A DNA stretch of 64,000 nt from Nocardia vinacea NBRC 16497 (lineage in GTDB: Bacteria > Actinomycetota > Actinomycetes > Mycobacteriales > Mycobacteriaceae): contig NZ_BAGN01000219.1 of assembly GCF_000308835.1 (NCBI RefSeq), forward strand, positions 30,836 through 94,835. The letters run 5' to 3'. A program made the position numbers and the translations under genes. Under the pieces are notes generated by a model. The model ran no database searches and was not told the origin of the DNA. It saw nothing but the letters and a program-made list of their open reading frames with translations. How positions within the stretch are numbered: position 1 is the stretch's first letter; each line of letters begins with the position of its first letter. This document shows positions 8,460 to 15,847 of the stretch, piece after piece.

Positions 8460-9716
8460 TCACAGCGTCTCCTGCGGAATCGGCACGCGCGCAACGAGCG
8501 CCCGCAGCACCTCGGGAGTCAGTACCGGCGCGAGCGCACGCAGTTCATCGGCGGTACGTGCGCCGCAGTTCACGCCACGTAAGACGGTGGCCGCCAAGGC
8601 TTCCGCGGTGGCGGGCTCGTCCATGACGCCGCCGGAGCGGCGGTCGAGATAGGCGACCAGACGGGGTACCGCGACGTCGATGGCGCGGCGGAAGAATTCG
8701 TAGGTGGCCAGCCAGCGGGTGATCAGGTGTCCCGGATGCATATCCCAGCCCTGGTAGTAACCGAGGCGCAGCGCCCGGCCGACGAGCCGATGATGGTTGC
8801 GCAGTGCGGATTCCGGATCGCGGTCCGGCACGATCTGGGTGGAGCCGTCACAGATCCACACCCCGGTTTGGGCAGCGGCCACCTGCATGACCGACTTCGC
8901 GTAGTCCGCAGCCGGATGGTCGAGCGCCTGATCGGGCGCGGCGATACCGCACGCGGCCGTGTAGTCATACGTGCCGAAATGCAAAGCACTGCAACGGCCT
9001 TCGGACACACTGAGCATTTTGGCGATCGGAGCGCTGCCGTCGGCGGCGATAATCGCCTGCGGGCTCTCGATCTGCAATTCGAATCGCAGGGTGCCCGCAG
9101 CGAGTCCGGATCCGCGCTCGAGTCCGTCACACAGGGCGACCAACGCCGAAGCCTGTTCCGCCGCACGGATCTTCGGGACCGTGAAGACGAACCCCGTCGG
9201 CACACCGCCCGCGGCATCCAGGACCAGCTCGAGGGTGCGCAGGGCGCGATTGCGTTCGGTGCCCGCCAGACCCTTCATCCGGATGCCGAGGCTGGTCGGC
9301 CCACCGGGTTGCTTCGCCCACTCGGCGAGTGCCGCGCCCGCATTGGTGGCGGCCTCGTCCTCCTCGGCGTCGGCGCGGAAGCCGTAACCGTCTTCGAAGT
9401 CGATGCGTAGATCCTGGATCGGCCGCCGCACGAGTTGGCTGCGCACGGCGGGCAGCGCGGCGGTGCCGTCGATTCCGGCGAGCAGGTCGTGGTGGCGATC
9501 GAGCAGCTCGATCGCCGTCGCACCCCATTCGGCGGGGGTCGCGGCAGTGGCCCGGTCGGCCGGGACGTAGGCCGTGTGGATCGGCTGGACCCGACCGTCG
9601 GAGCCCGGGTACCGGGTCCGCAACTCGGCGTCGACCGTGTCGAGCATCGCGTCGATGCGAGCGCGGACATTCTCGGGTAGCCGAGTTCCGCTCCCCGGCC
9701 CTCCGTGGTTACGCAC
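8460..9716 (-). CDS. CitE/HpcH-like lyase (DUF6986 type) of the purine operon
   Basis: A 418-residue TIM-barrel protein of the HpcH/HpaI-citrate lyase superfamily; the exact reaction is unknown. Metal and substrate motifs are visible: RIDFEDGYGFRAD (acidic pair, like the LEDA of CitE), FELQIESPQAI (the conserved Glu), HFGTYDYTAACGI, and WDMHPGHL near the end. The GTG at 9716 is preferred because GGAGGAGG lies five bases upstream; a GTG at 9743 is also open. Superfamily members often make or cleave bonds to glyoxylate or pyruvate (malyl-CoA lyase, CLYBL). Its position between the XDH and allantoicase genes suggests that it handles ureidoglycolate or glyoxylate from purine breakdown. That role is inference. 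Confidence 0.75.
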   Translation of the reverse strand: MRNHGGPGSGTRLPENVRARIDAMLDTVDAELRTRYPGSDGRVQPIHTAYVPADRATAATPAEWGATAIELLDRHHDLLAGIDGTAALPAVRSQLVRRPIQDLRIDFEDGYGFRADAEEDEAATNAGAALAEWAKQPGGPTSLGIRMKGLAGTERNRALRTLELVLDAAGGVPTGFVFTVPKIRAAEQASALVALCDGLERGSGLAAGTLRFELQIESPQAIIAADGSAPIAKMLSVSEGRCSALHFGTYDYTAACGIAAPDQALDHPAADYAKSVMQVAAAQTGVWICDGSTQIVPDRDPESALRNHHRLVGRALRLGYYQGWDMHPGHLITRWLATYEFFRRAIDVAVPRLVAYLDRRSGGVMDEPATAEALAATVLRGVNCGARTADELRALAPVLTPEVLRALVARVPIPQETL

Positions 9717-9755
9717 GCTGCCTCCTCCGGGCCTGACGCTCACGTCGCTGGGTGC

Positions 9756-12581
9756 TCACCCCTGGTCTCCTTCCTGAAGGGCGCGCCAGATCCGGTCCGC
9801 TGTCATCGGCAAACCGGTCTGTCGTACTCCGACAGCATCGCGGATGGCGTTCGCCAATGCAGGAGCGACCGGGTTGTATGGGGATTCACTCATCGACTTG
9901 GCGCCCAGCGGGCCCAGGTCATCGGCGGTTTCGGCGAAGTAGACCTCGGTGTGCGGCAAATCGGCGAACTGCGGGATGTGATAGTGCCGCAGCGTCCGTG
10001 TGGTTACCTCGCCTTGCGCGGAGCGCATGTCCTCGTAGAGCGCGGTGCCGATGGCCTGTGCGACGCCGCCGACCACCTGACCGCGGCACTGCACCGGGTT
10101 GAGCACCGTGCCCGCGTCGGCGGCCTGGACCGATTGCAGGATGCGCACCAACCCGGTATCGGGCTGCACGGCGACCCGGAACGCCTGCACATTGAAGCTG
10201 ACCGAGCGCGGGCTGCCCGCGTGTTCGCCGTGTCCGGACAACTCGCCGTCGGCCAGGAGTTCGGTGGCGCCGATCAACCGATCGCCGCAGCGGACGCCAT
10301 CGGCCACCAGGACGCACTCCGCTTCGACGCGACCGGTCAGCTTGGCGGCCCGTACCAGAATGTGCTCACGCAGTGCCACGGCCGCGGCGTAGGAGGCCTT
10401 GCCCGCGACGGTGATGCCGGTGGACCCGAAGGCGCCGGTGTCGTAGCCGACGACGTCGGTATCCGATTGGCGGATCACTATGCGGCGCACGTCGGTGTTC
10501 AGTGCCGTCGCAGCGAGCTGGGCGTGCACAGTTGTGGTGCCATTGCCGAATTCGACTGTGCCGACGCGGAGTTCGTAGCGGCCGTCGGGGAGCAGGGTGA
10601 CGGTCGCCTCGGAGCGGTGGCCGCGCGGTGGGATGGTGGCAATCATGGCCAGCGCCATCCCGGTGCCCACCCGCCAGTCCGGGCCAGGGGCGCGAATCCC
10701 GTTGCCGCGCAGTAAGGCTCGTTCGGCGAGATCGAGACATTGATCGAGGCCGTAGCTGCCGAAGTCCAGATCGCTGTCACCCACTTCCGCGCCGACGAAC
10801 GCGTCGCCGGGGACGATGACATTGCGGCGGCGGAATTCGAACGGGTCGATATCGAGTGCGCGCGCCAGTTCATCCATGGCCGACTCGACGCCGAAGATGA
10901 TCTGTCCGAGACCGTAGCCGCGGAATGCGCCCGAGGGAACATTGTTGGTGTAGACCGTCTTCGCCTCGACGCGCTTATTGGCGCAGCGATAGACCTCGAT
11001 GGATTCGCCGACGCCGTGGAACAGCACGCCGACACTGTGATTGCCATAGGCCCCGGCATCGGCGAGCACATCGATCGAAAGTGCGGTCAGTAGGCCGTCG
11101 GCATTCGCGCCCGCGGTGACCGCGACCCGCATCGGATGACGGCAAGTGGCACTGGTGAATTCGTCGGAGCGGGTGAATTCGTATTGCACGGGTCGGCCGG
11201 TGCGCAGTACTGCCAGTGCTATCAGATCCTCGGCCAGCATTTCCTGTTTGGCGCCGAATCCGCCGCCGACGCGCTTGGCGAATACGCGCACCCGGTCACG
11301 CGGTAGCCCGAATATCTGGCACAGTTCGTCGCGCACCAGGAACGGGACCTGCGTGCTGCAGCGGACGACCAGTCTGCCGTCGGCGTCCAACCAGCCGATA
11401 CCGCCGTGGGTTTCCAGATGTACGTGCTGGCCGCGGGGTGAATGCCAGACGCCACGGACCACCTGCGCCGCCACGGCGAGGCCCGCCGAAACGTCGCCGA
11501 CCTCGCCGTTGATCTCGGCGATCAGATTGCGTTCGGTATCGGCGATGCGAGCCGAATCCGGCTTATCGCCATGCAGTTTCGGCGCTTCCGGCAGCAATGC
11601 CTGGGCCGGATCGAATACCGCAGGCAGGATGTCGTACTCGACCTGAATCGCCCGACAACCTGCGCGAGCGATATCCAGGCTCTCCGCCACTACGGCGGCG
11701 ACCCGCTGTCCGACGAATCGCACCGTGCGATCGAGCACGTAGGTGTCATCTGGGTCGTCGACTCGGAGTTCGTGGCGCGCTGTGGAAAAGGCGAGCGCAG
11801 GCGCGTCTGCGTAGGTGAGCACTGCGTGCACGCCCGGAAGTGCCTCGGCCGCGGCGGTCTCGATGGAGACGATCCGCGCGTGCGGGTGCGGGCTCGGCAG
11901 GACCGCGATATGTAGTGGGGCCGTGGGTGGTGCCGCGGCGGCGTCCACATCGGCGGCGGCGTCACGAGGCAGGATGTCGAAGGTGAATGGCTCTGTGCCC
12001 GTGACGATCCGGGGTCCGGCGGGCGCACCGACGCCGCTGCCCGCTCGTCCGCAGGCGGCGTCGTCCGCCGGTGCGGGCCGGGTACCTGAAGCGGGTACCG
12101 AGTCGGGGGCGACGCCAGTGCCCGCAGCAGGGTGAGAACCGGGCACCGCGCCGATGGCATCGGCGATCACGCGATACCCCGTGCAGCGGCAGAGGTTTCC
12201 CTTCATGAGCTCCGGTAGCTGCTCGGGATCCGGGGCGGTCGGACCGCCGCAGCCGAGGCCCGCGGCGGTGACCACCATGCCCGCGGTGCAGAAACCACAT
12301 TGGAAGGCGGCAGAGTCGACGAAACGTTGCTGGACGGGGTGTGGGTGGTCGGGGGTACCGAGGCCGGAGGCGGTGGTTATGGTGCGGTCGGCGGCACGAT
12401 AGGCGGGAATGATGCACGAGTGCACGGGCACACCGTCGAGCTGCACGGTGCACGCACCGCAATCGCCCGCATCGCAACCTTTCTTCACCGCGAAATGACC
12501 GTGTTCGCGCAATAACGTACGCAGGCATTGGCCCGGACGCGGTTCGGCCTGCACCGACTGACCGTCGACCTCGAATCTCAT
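9756..12581 (-). CDS. Xanthine dehydrogenase, fused [2Fe-2S] and molybdenum subunits
   Basis: Oxidises hypoxanthine and xanthine to urate. In this 941-residue chain the ferredoxin-type small subunit is fused to the molybdopterin subunit. Residues 1-140 carry both clusters: Cys36, 41, 44 and 56 (plant-type) and Cys95, 98, 131 and 133 (CGFC, CRC). A low-complexity Ala/Pro linker follows (about 145-190), then the molybdenum domain, with VGGGFGAKQ, GAFRGYG and GTVEFGNGTTTVHAQ. The usual order in one-chain XDH is FeS-FAD-Mo; here the FAD domain is a separate protein encoded just upstream, with a four-base ATGA overlap. Maturation genes (MocA-like, XdhC) lie at 22.6-24.3 kb. Confidence for purine rather than another hydroxylase substrate comes from the operon. 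Confidence 0.9.
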   Translation of the reverse strand: MRFEVDGQSVQAEPRPGQCLRTLLREHGHFAVKKGCDAGDCGACTVQLDGVPVHSCIIPAYRAADRTITTASGLGTPDHPHPVQQRFVDSAAFQCGFCTAGMVVTAAGLGCGGPTAPDPEQLPELMKGNLCRCTGYRVIADAIGAVPGSHPAAGTGVAPDSVPASGTRPAPADDAACGRAGSGVGAPAGPRIVTGTEPFTFDILPRDAAADVDAAAAPPTAPLHIAVLPSPHPHARIVSIETAAAEALPGVHAVLTYADAPALAFSTARHELRVDDPDDTYVLDRTVRFVGQRVAAVVAESLDIARAGCRAIQVEYDILPAVFDPAQALLPEAPKLHGDKPDSARIADTERNLIAEINGEVGDVSAGLAVAAQVVRGVWHSPRGQHVHLETHGGIGWLDADGRLVVRCSTQVPFLVRDELCQIFGLPRDRVRVFAKRVGGGFGAKQEMLAEDLIALAVLRTGRPVQYEFTRSDEFTSATCRHPMRVAVTAGANADGLLTALSIDVLADAGAYGNHSVGVLFHGVGESIEVYRCANKRVEAKTVYTNNVPSGAFRGYGLGQIIFGVESAMDELARALDIDPFEFRRRNVIVPGDAFVGAEVGDSDLDFGSYGLDQCLDLAERALLRGNGIRAPGPDWRVGTGMALAMIATIPPRGHRSEATVTLLPDGRYELRVGTVEFGNGTTTVHAQLAATALNTDVRRIVIRQSDTDVVGYDTGAFGSTGITVAGKASYAAAVALREHILVRAAKLTGRVEAECVLVADGVRCGDRLIGATELLADGELSGHGEHAGSPRSVSFNVQAFRVAVQPDTGLVRILQSVQAADAGTVLNPVQCRGQVVGGVAQAIGTALYEDMRSAQGEVTTRTLRHYHIPQFADLPHTEVYFAETADDLGPLGAKSMSESPYNPVAPALANAIRDAVGVRQTGLPMTADRIWRALQEGDQG

Positions 12582-13435
12582 TGCCCGTCACCGACTTCGG
12601 TACGTAGCTCGGCGGCAACCGCACCGGCCAGCACACCGGAGATATGGCGACGCCAGTCCGGTGCTCCGTGCGGATCGTCGAACCAGAGCGTCGGGTCGAT
12701 GGCCGCCACCGCACCCCGCACCTCGGCAGCACCGGGCGTCCCATCGAAATCCAGCACTATCGGCCGGGTCGTCGCCGCGGTTATGGTCAGCGCGCAGCGG
12801 CCGTCCACCTCGCGTCGGCCCATCACAACCGCACCGGAACGACCGAGCGGAGCCAGCGCGATCTTCCGGAATGCGGTGCGCGCGTGCAGACTTCGAACCG
12901 GAACGGTAATCGATCGCAACACTTCACCCGAGGTGAGCACATTACGTCCCGGCCCGAGTACGAACTCCCGCAAGGGAATCCGCCGGTCGGAACCATCCGG
13001 CGACCACACCAGCGCGACACCGTCCAACGCCACCAACGCCCCCAACATCGCCCCGGCGGGCAACGACAGGCACACATTCCCACCCACCGTCGCCGTCCGC
13101 CATATCTTGTGCGACGCCACCAACGCCCGACACGCCTGCGCGAACAACGCCGTCCCCGGCCACTCCGCCCGCAACACCTCCACCCCCAGTTCCTGCCCGA
13201 CCTCAGCCCCCGCCAACTCCGCCAACGTGCAGGTGGCCGCAATCTCCAACCCCTCCCCCGTTGCCGTCAACGCGGCCCACCCGAGCCCCGTGATGTCGAC
13301 CAGCCGTTCCAACCCCTCCTGCGGCTCGGAAAACAAGAACGTCCCCCCAGCGAGCACCCCGCAACCCCCACCCACAAGAGCCAGGTCGGCCCGCCCCCGA
13401 GCCATAACCACATCCCGAATCGTGTCCAGATCCAC
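12578..13435 (-). CDS. Xanthine dehydrogenase FAD-binding subunit
   Basis: The 285-residue FAD subunit passes electrons from the FeS clusters of the molybdenum subunit to NAD+. The family pattern is present: LAGGTFLF near residue 27-34 (FAD pyrophosphate loop), LVDITGLGW, then TATVGGNVCLSLPAG (second FAD loop) and a C-terminal CO-dehydrogenase-type domain starting near FRKIALAPLGRSGAVV. It is the first gene of a five-gene operon (FAD subunit, FeS-Mo subunit, lyase, allantoicase, allantoinase). Translation starts at GTG 13435, about 32 bases after a TAGGGT -10 hexamer, with GTGGAGCGAGG between. The promoter closely resembles that of the ABC importer at 28 kb. Confidence 0.9.
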   Translation of the reverse strand: MDLDTIRDVVMARGRADLALVGGGCGVLAGGTFLFSEPQEGLERLVDITGLGWAALTATGEGLEIAATCTLAELAGAEVGQELGVEVLRAEWPGTALFAQACRALVASHKIWRTATVGGNVCLSLPAGAMLGALVALDGVALVWSPDGSDRRIPLREFVLGPGRNVLTSGEVLRSITVPVRSLHARTAFRKIALAPLGRSGAVVMGRREVDGRCALTITAATTRPIVLDFDGTPGAAEVRGAVAAIDPTLWFDDPHGAPDWRRHISGVLAGAVAAELRTEVGDGQ

Positions 13436-13466
13436 ACCACACCTCGCTCCACTGTCCCTGCCGCCA

Positions 13467-13530
13467 ACCCTAGGAGCCGAGCGTTGCGCCGATATTTCAC
13501 AACGCCCACCGCAGATTGCGCGGCGGTAAC
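13467..13530 (-). promoter_or_regulatory. Promoter/operator of the xanthine dehydrogenase operon (shared element A)
   Basis: The 440 bases between the FAD subunit gene and the dioxygenase gene have no supported gene, but hold this element. Read on the + strand it has CTAGGAGC (13470), CGTTGCGC (13482), GATATT (13491) and AGATTGCGC (13513), followed by GTAAC. The same blocks occur in the same order, with nearly the same spacing, at 28076-28135 before the NMT1-type ABC operon. On the minus strand TAGGGT (13467-13472) is a good actinobacterial -10, but no -35 is evident, which suggests activation through the GCGCAAT/GCGCAAC repeats just upstream. Confidence 0.7.
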
Positions 13531-13875
13531 CACACCGGATATCTCCATCCTCGCTCGAGAACTATGCGCAGGTCAGCGGTGCTCCGGCCGAACCGTCTCA
13601 GATATGTCGCCGCCGATACCGGAGATACCGATCCGGCGCAGCGGCTCTGGGCTCGCGCACTCGAACTCTGTGACCAGATCAGCGCACGCCCCGTCGACGA
13701 CGTCCGCCCCGAGGCCACTCGACACGGGTGTGATTGATCACCGCAATGCTTGATATGTCGGGATTTGGCACTATCTTCGAGCCGCGCGGCTCAGCGCTTC
13801 GGTCGCCGTGGTCGTGTCATCTTTCGCATTGCTGACTACACCCTCAGTCGGAAGGTTCCGGCCATTAACCAGCAC

Positions 13876-14616
13876 ATGGTGCCCGAGGTCAACGCCGATC
13901 TCGAGTCCTTCCCATCCCGCACCCCGAACGGGGCTGCCTTCTGGCGCCTCGCCGCCGCAGATTTCGGGCTGTCCGCCGAGGAACGGTCGGTGCTGAAGTG
14001 CACGTTCCATGATTCGACCGAGCTGGATAAATGGCTACCGTCCGGCAAGACCTATCGACAACGGGCCTACGGCTGCTACGGGCTTTCGGTAGCCGATATG
14101 CATTTCACCCCCATCGACGAACCGCCGCCGTATATGCAATCGGTCGCCGTCAATCCACTGGTCGGTGGTATCGAGCGCAGGTTCAAACAGATCGAGCCGC
14201 GGCATCCGGCGACCGAGCCCACCAGGAAGATCGCGGCCGTCGTTGCCCGCTCGCTGGTGGCGGCCGGTGTCCTGTCGGCGCGACGCACCCCCGAGGTGCT
14301 CGTCGACGCCCACTACATGGCCATCACCGCACCGGGTGAACCAGCGCCGGAGGGTAAGCACCGCGACGGGCTGATCGCCGGATCGGCACATTTGATCGAG
14401 CGCCGAAACCTGGCGAAGGGCACCGGCATCTCGTCCATTTACGACGGCGCCGAACCGGAGGTCGAGCTGGCGTCATTCGAACTGATGCGGCCGCTCGACT
14501 CCTATGTCTTCGACGATGAGCGTGTCCAGCACTTCACCGACGAGATCCGGCGCAGGATCCCTTTCGTGAAGGCGTATCGAAATGTGCTGCTGCTCGGATT
14601 CAGAAGGTGTGACTGA
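13876..14616 (+). CDS. 2-oxoglutarate/Fe(II) dioxygenase, IDO-like (PF10014 type)
   Basis: A 246-residue non-haem iron dioxygenase. The facial triad is His162 and Asp164 in PEGKHRDG plus His219 in DERVQHFTDEI, and Arg235 in KAYRNVLLLGF is placed to bind 2-oxoglutarate. PEGxHRDG is typical of the family that includes the free L-isoleucine 4-hydroxylase (IDO) of Bacillus thuringiensis, so hydroxylation of a free amino acid is plausible; the substrate cannot be read from the sequence. The start is uncertain: ATG 13876 gives the usual family length, but TTG codons at 13750 and 13765 are in frame and no strong ribosome site decides it. The M20 gene downstream overlaps its stop, so the two form one unit. 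Confidence 0.8.
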   Translation: MVPEVNADLESFPSRTPNGAAFWRLAAADFGLSAEERSVLKCTFHDSTELDKWLPSGKTYRQRAYGCYGLSVADMHFTPIDEPPPYMQSVAVNPLVGGIERRFKQIEPRHPATEPTRKIAAVVARSLVAAGVLSARRTPEVLVDAHYMAITAPGEPAPEGKHRDGLIAGSAHLIERRNLAKGTGISSIYDGAEPEVELASFELMRPLDSYVFDDERVQHFTDEIRRRIPFVKAYRNVLLLGFRRCD

Positions 14617-15841
14617 CTCGATCGAAAAGATGATCGGCGACCTGGACCGACTGCTCCCGGAGGACGAGCTCGTGGTCATCGCCACCGAACTCACCGCCAT
14701 CCCCTCCTTCACCGGACAGGAGACGCCGTTGGCGCTCCAGGTCCAGAAAACCCTCGCCGACAACGGTATTCATACCTTCGGACAGCAGGTGCAGCCCGGT
14801 CGATTCCAGATGATCGGTCTGCTCGGCCCGTTGCATGGAACACCCGCGCTCATGCTGAACGGACACCTGGATATGGATCCGCTGGGCCGCGACCACCCGG
14901 AGGATCCGTTCACCGCGCGACGAATCGACGACCAACTGTTCGGGGCCGGCCTACACAATATGAAAAGCGGCCTCGCCGCCATGATCGGCGCGGCAATCGC
15001 CGTGCACCGCAGCGGAATCCCGCTCCGGCAGGGTTTGCTGCTGGAGTTCGTGGTGGGCGAACTTCAGGGCGGGGTCGGCACGAAGCATGCGCTGCGCTCC
15101 GGGCTCACAGCAGCAGCTGCCGTTGTGCCCGAACCCTATTCGGTCCGTCGCGTCATCACCCGGACGGCGGGCGTCCACAAATTCGCCCTGGTAGTTCGCG
15201 GCCGCAGTGCCCATACAAGCAGGCCGGACGAAGGTGTCGACGCTATTGCGGTGCTGCGGCAGGTACTCGACCTGCTCGACGCGGCCGACATCGGACTGCA
15301 CAATCCGGACTTTCCACCATTGCCTCGCATGCAGGTCGCGAGCCTGCTGGCGGGACGTGGTGAGGGACATGATCTTTCGGGCATCTCCTACTGCGCCGAC
15401 AAAGCGACTGCCCTTATCGACCTACGCTACCCACCGCCCTATGAGCCCGAGGACGTCCACGCGGCCATCGACGCCGCACTCGACCGCCTCCGCCCGCGGT
15501 TTCCGGCGGCCACGATCGACCTGGAACATCCGGTCGACCCGCAGTTCCGGGTCAGCGGGACGGATATGCCGCCGATGGACATGTCCCCCGACTGCGCTGT
15601 CGTTCGCGACATCGCCGAACTACTCCCCCTGGTCTCGGATTTCGACGTCGAGGAGACCGGGCTCGCGCTGCCGTATTCGTACTGCGGCAACGACACCACC
15701 CATCTCAGCCGAGCGGGCATCGAATGCTGTCTGTTCGGACCGCGTGGAACCACGCCGGACACCGAACATCACGTGCTGATCAGCGAAATGACCGCCTGCG
15801 CCCGCACGCTCGCCGCGCTCGCGATTCGGCGCTGCGCATAA
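14609..15841 (+). CDS. M20-family metallopeptidase/deacylase homologue with altered metal ligands
   Basis: A roughly 410-residue member of the M20 family (ArgE/DapE/CPG2 type), which normally cleaves amide bonds of N-acyl amino acids or dipeptides with two zinc ions. Residues 84-90 carry NGHLDMD (metal His86, Asp88), and SAHTSRPDEG (His202) marks the dimerisation lid. The bridging-Asp motif reads GLHNMKSG, with Asn117 where Asp is usual. The catalytic Glu-Glu pair reads GELQGG (Glu151 followed by Leu). A C-terminal EHHVL supplies the last His. It may be a subfamily with changed metal use. GTG 14609 overlaps the dioxygenase stop; ATG 14633 is the alternative. It converges with the NB-ARC gene, only six bases away. 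Confidence 0.8.
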   Translation: MTDSIEKMIGDLDRLLPEDELVVIATELTAIPSFTGQETPLALQVQKTLADNGIHTFGQQVQPGRFQMIGLLGPLHGTPALMLNGHLDMDPLGRDHPEDPFTARRIDDQLFGAGLHNMKSGLAAMIGAAIAVHRSGIPLRQGLLLEFVVGELQGGVGTKHALRSGLTAAAAVVPEPYSVRRVITRTAGVHKFALVVRGRSAHTSRPDEGVDAIAVLRQVLDLLDAADIGLHNPDFPPLPRMQVASLLAGRGEGHDLSGISYCADKATALIDLRYPPPYEPEDVHAAIDAALDRLRPRFPAATIDLEHPVDPQFRVSGTDMPPMDMSPDCAVVRDIAELLPLVSDFDVEETGLALPYSYCGNDTTHLSRAGIECCLFGPRGTTPDTEHHVLISEMTACARTLAALAIRRCA

Positions 15842-15847
15842 CGCAGG

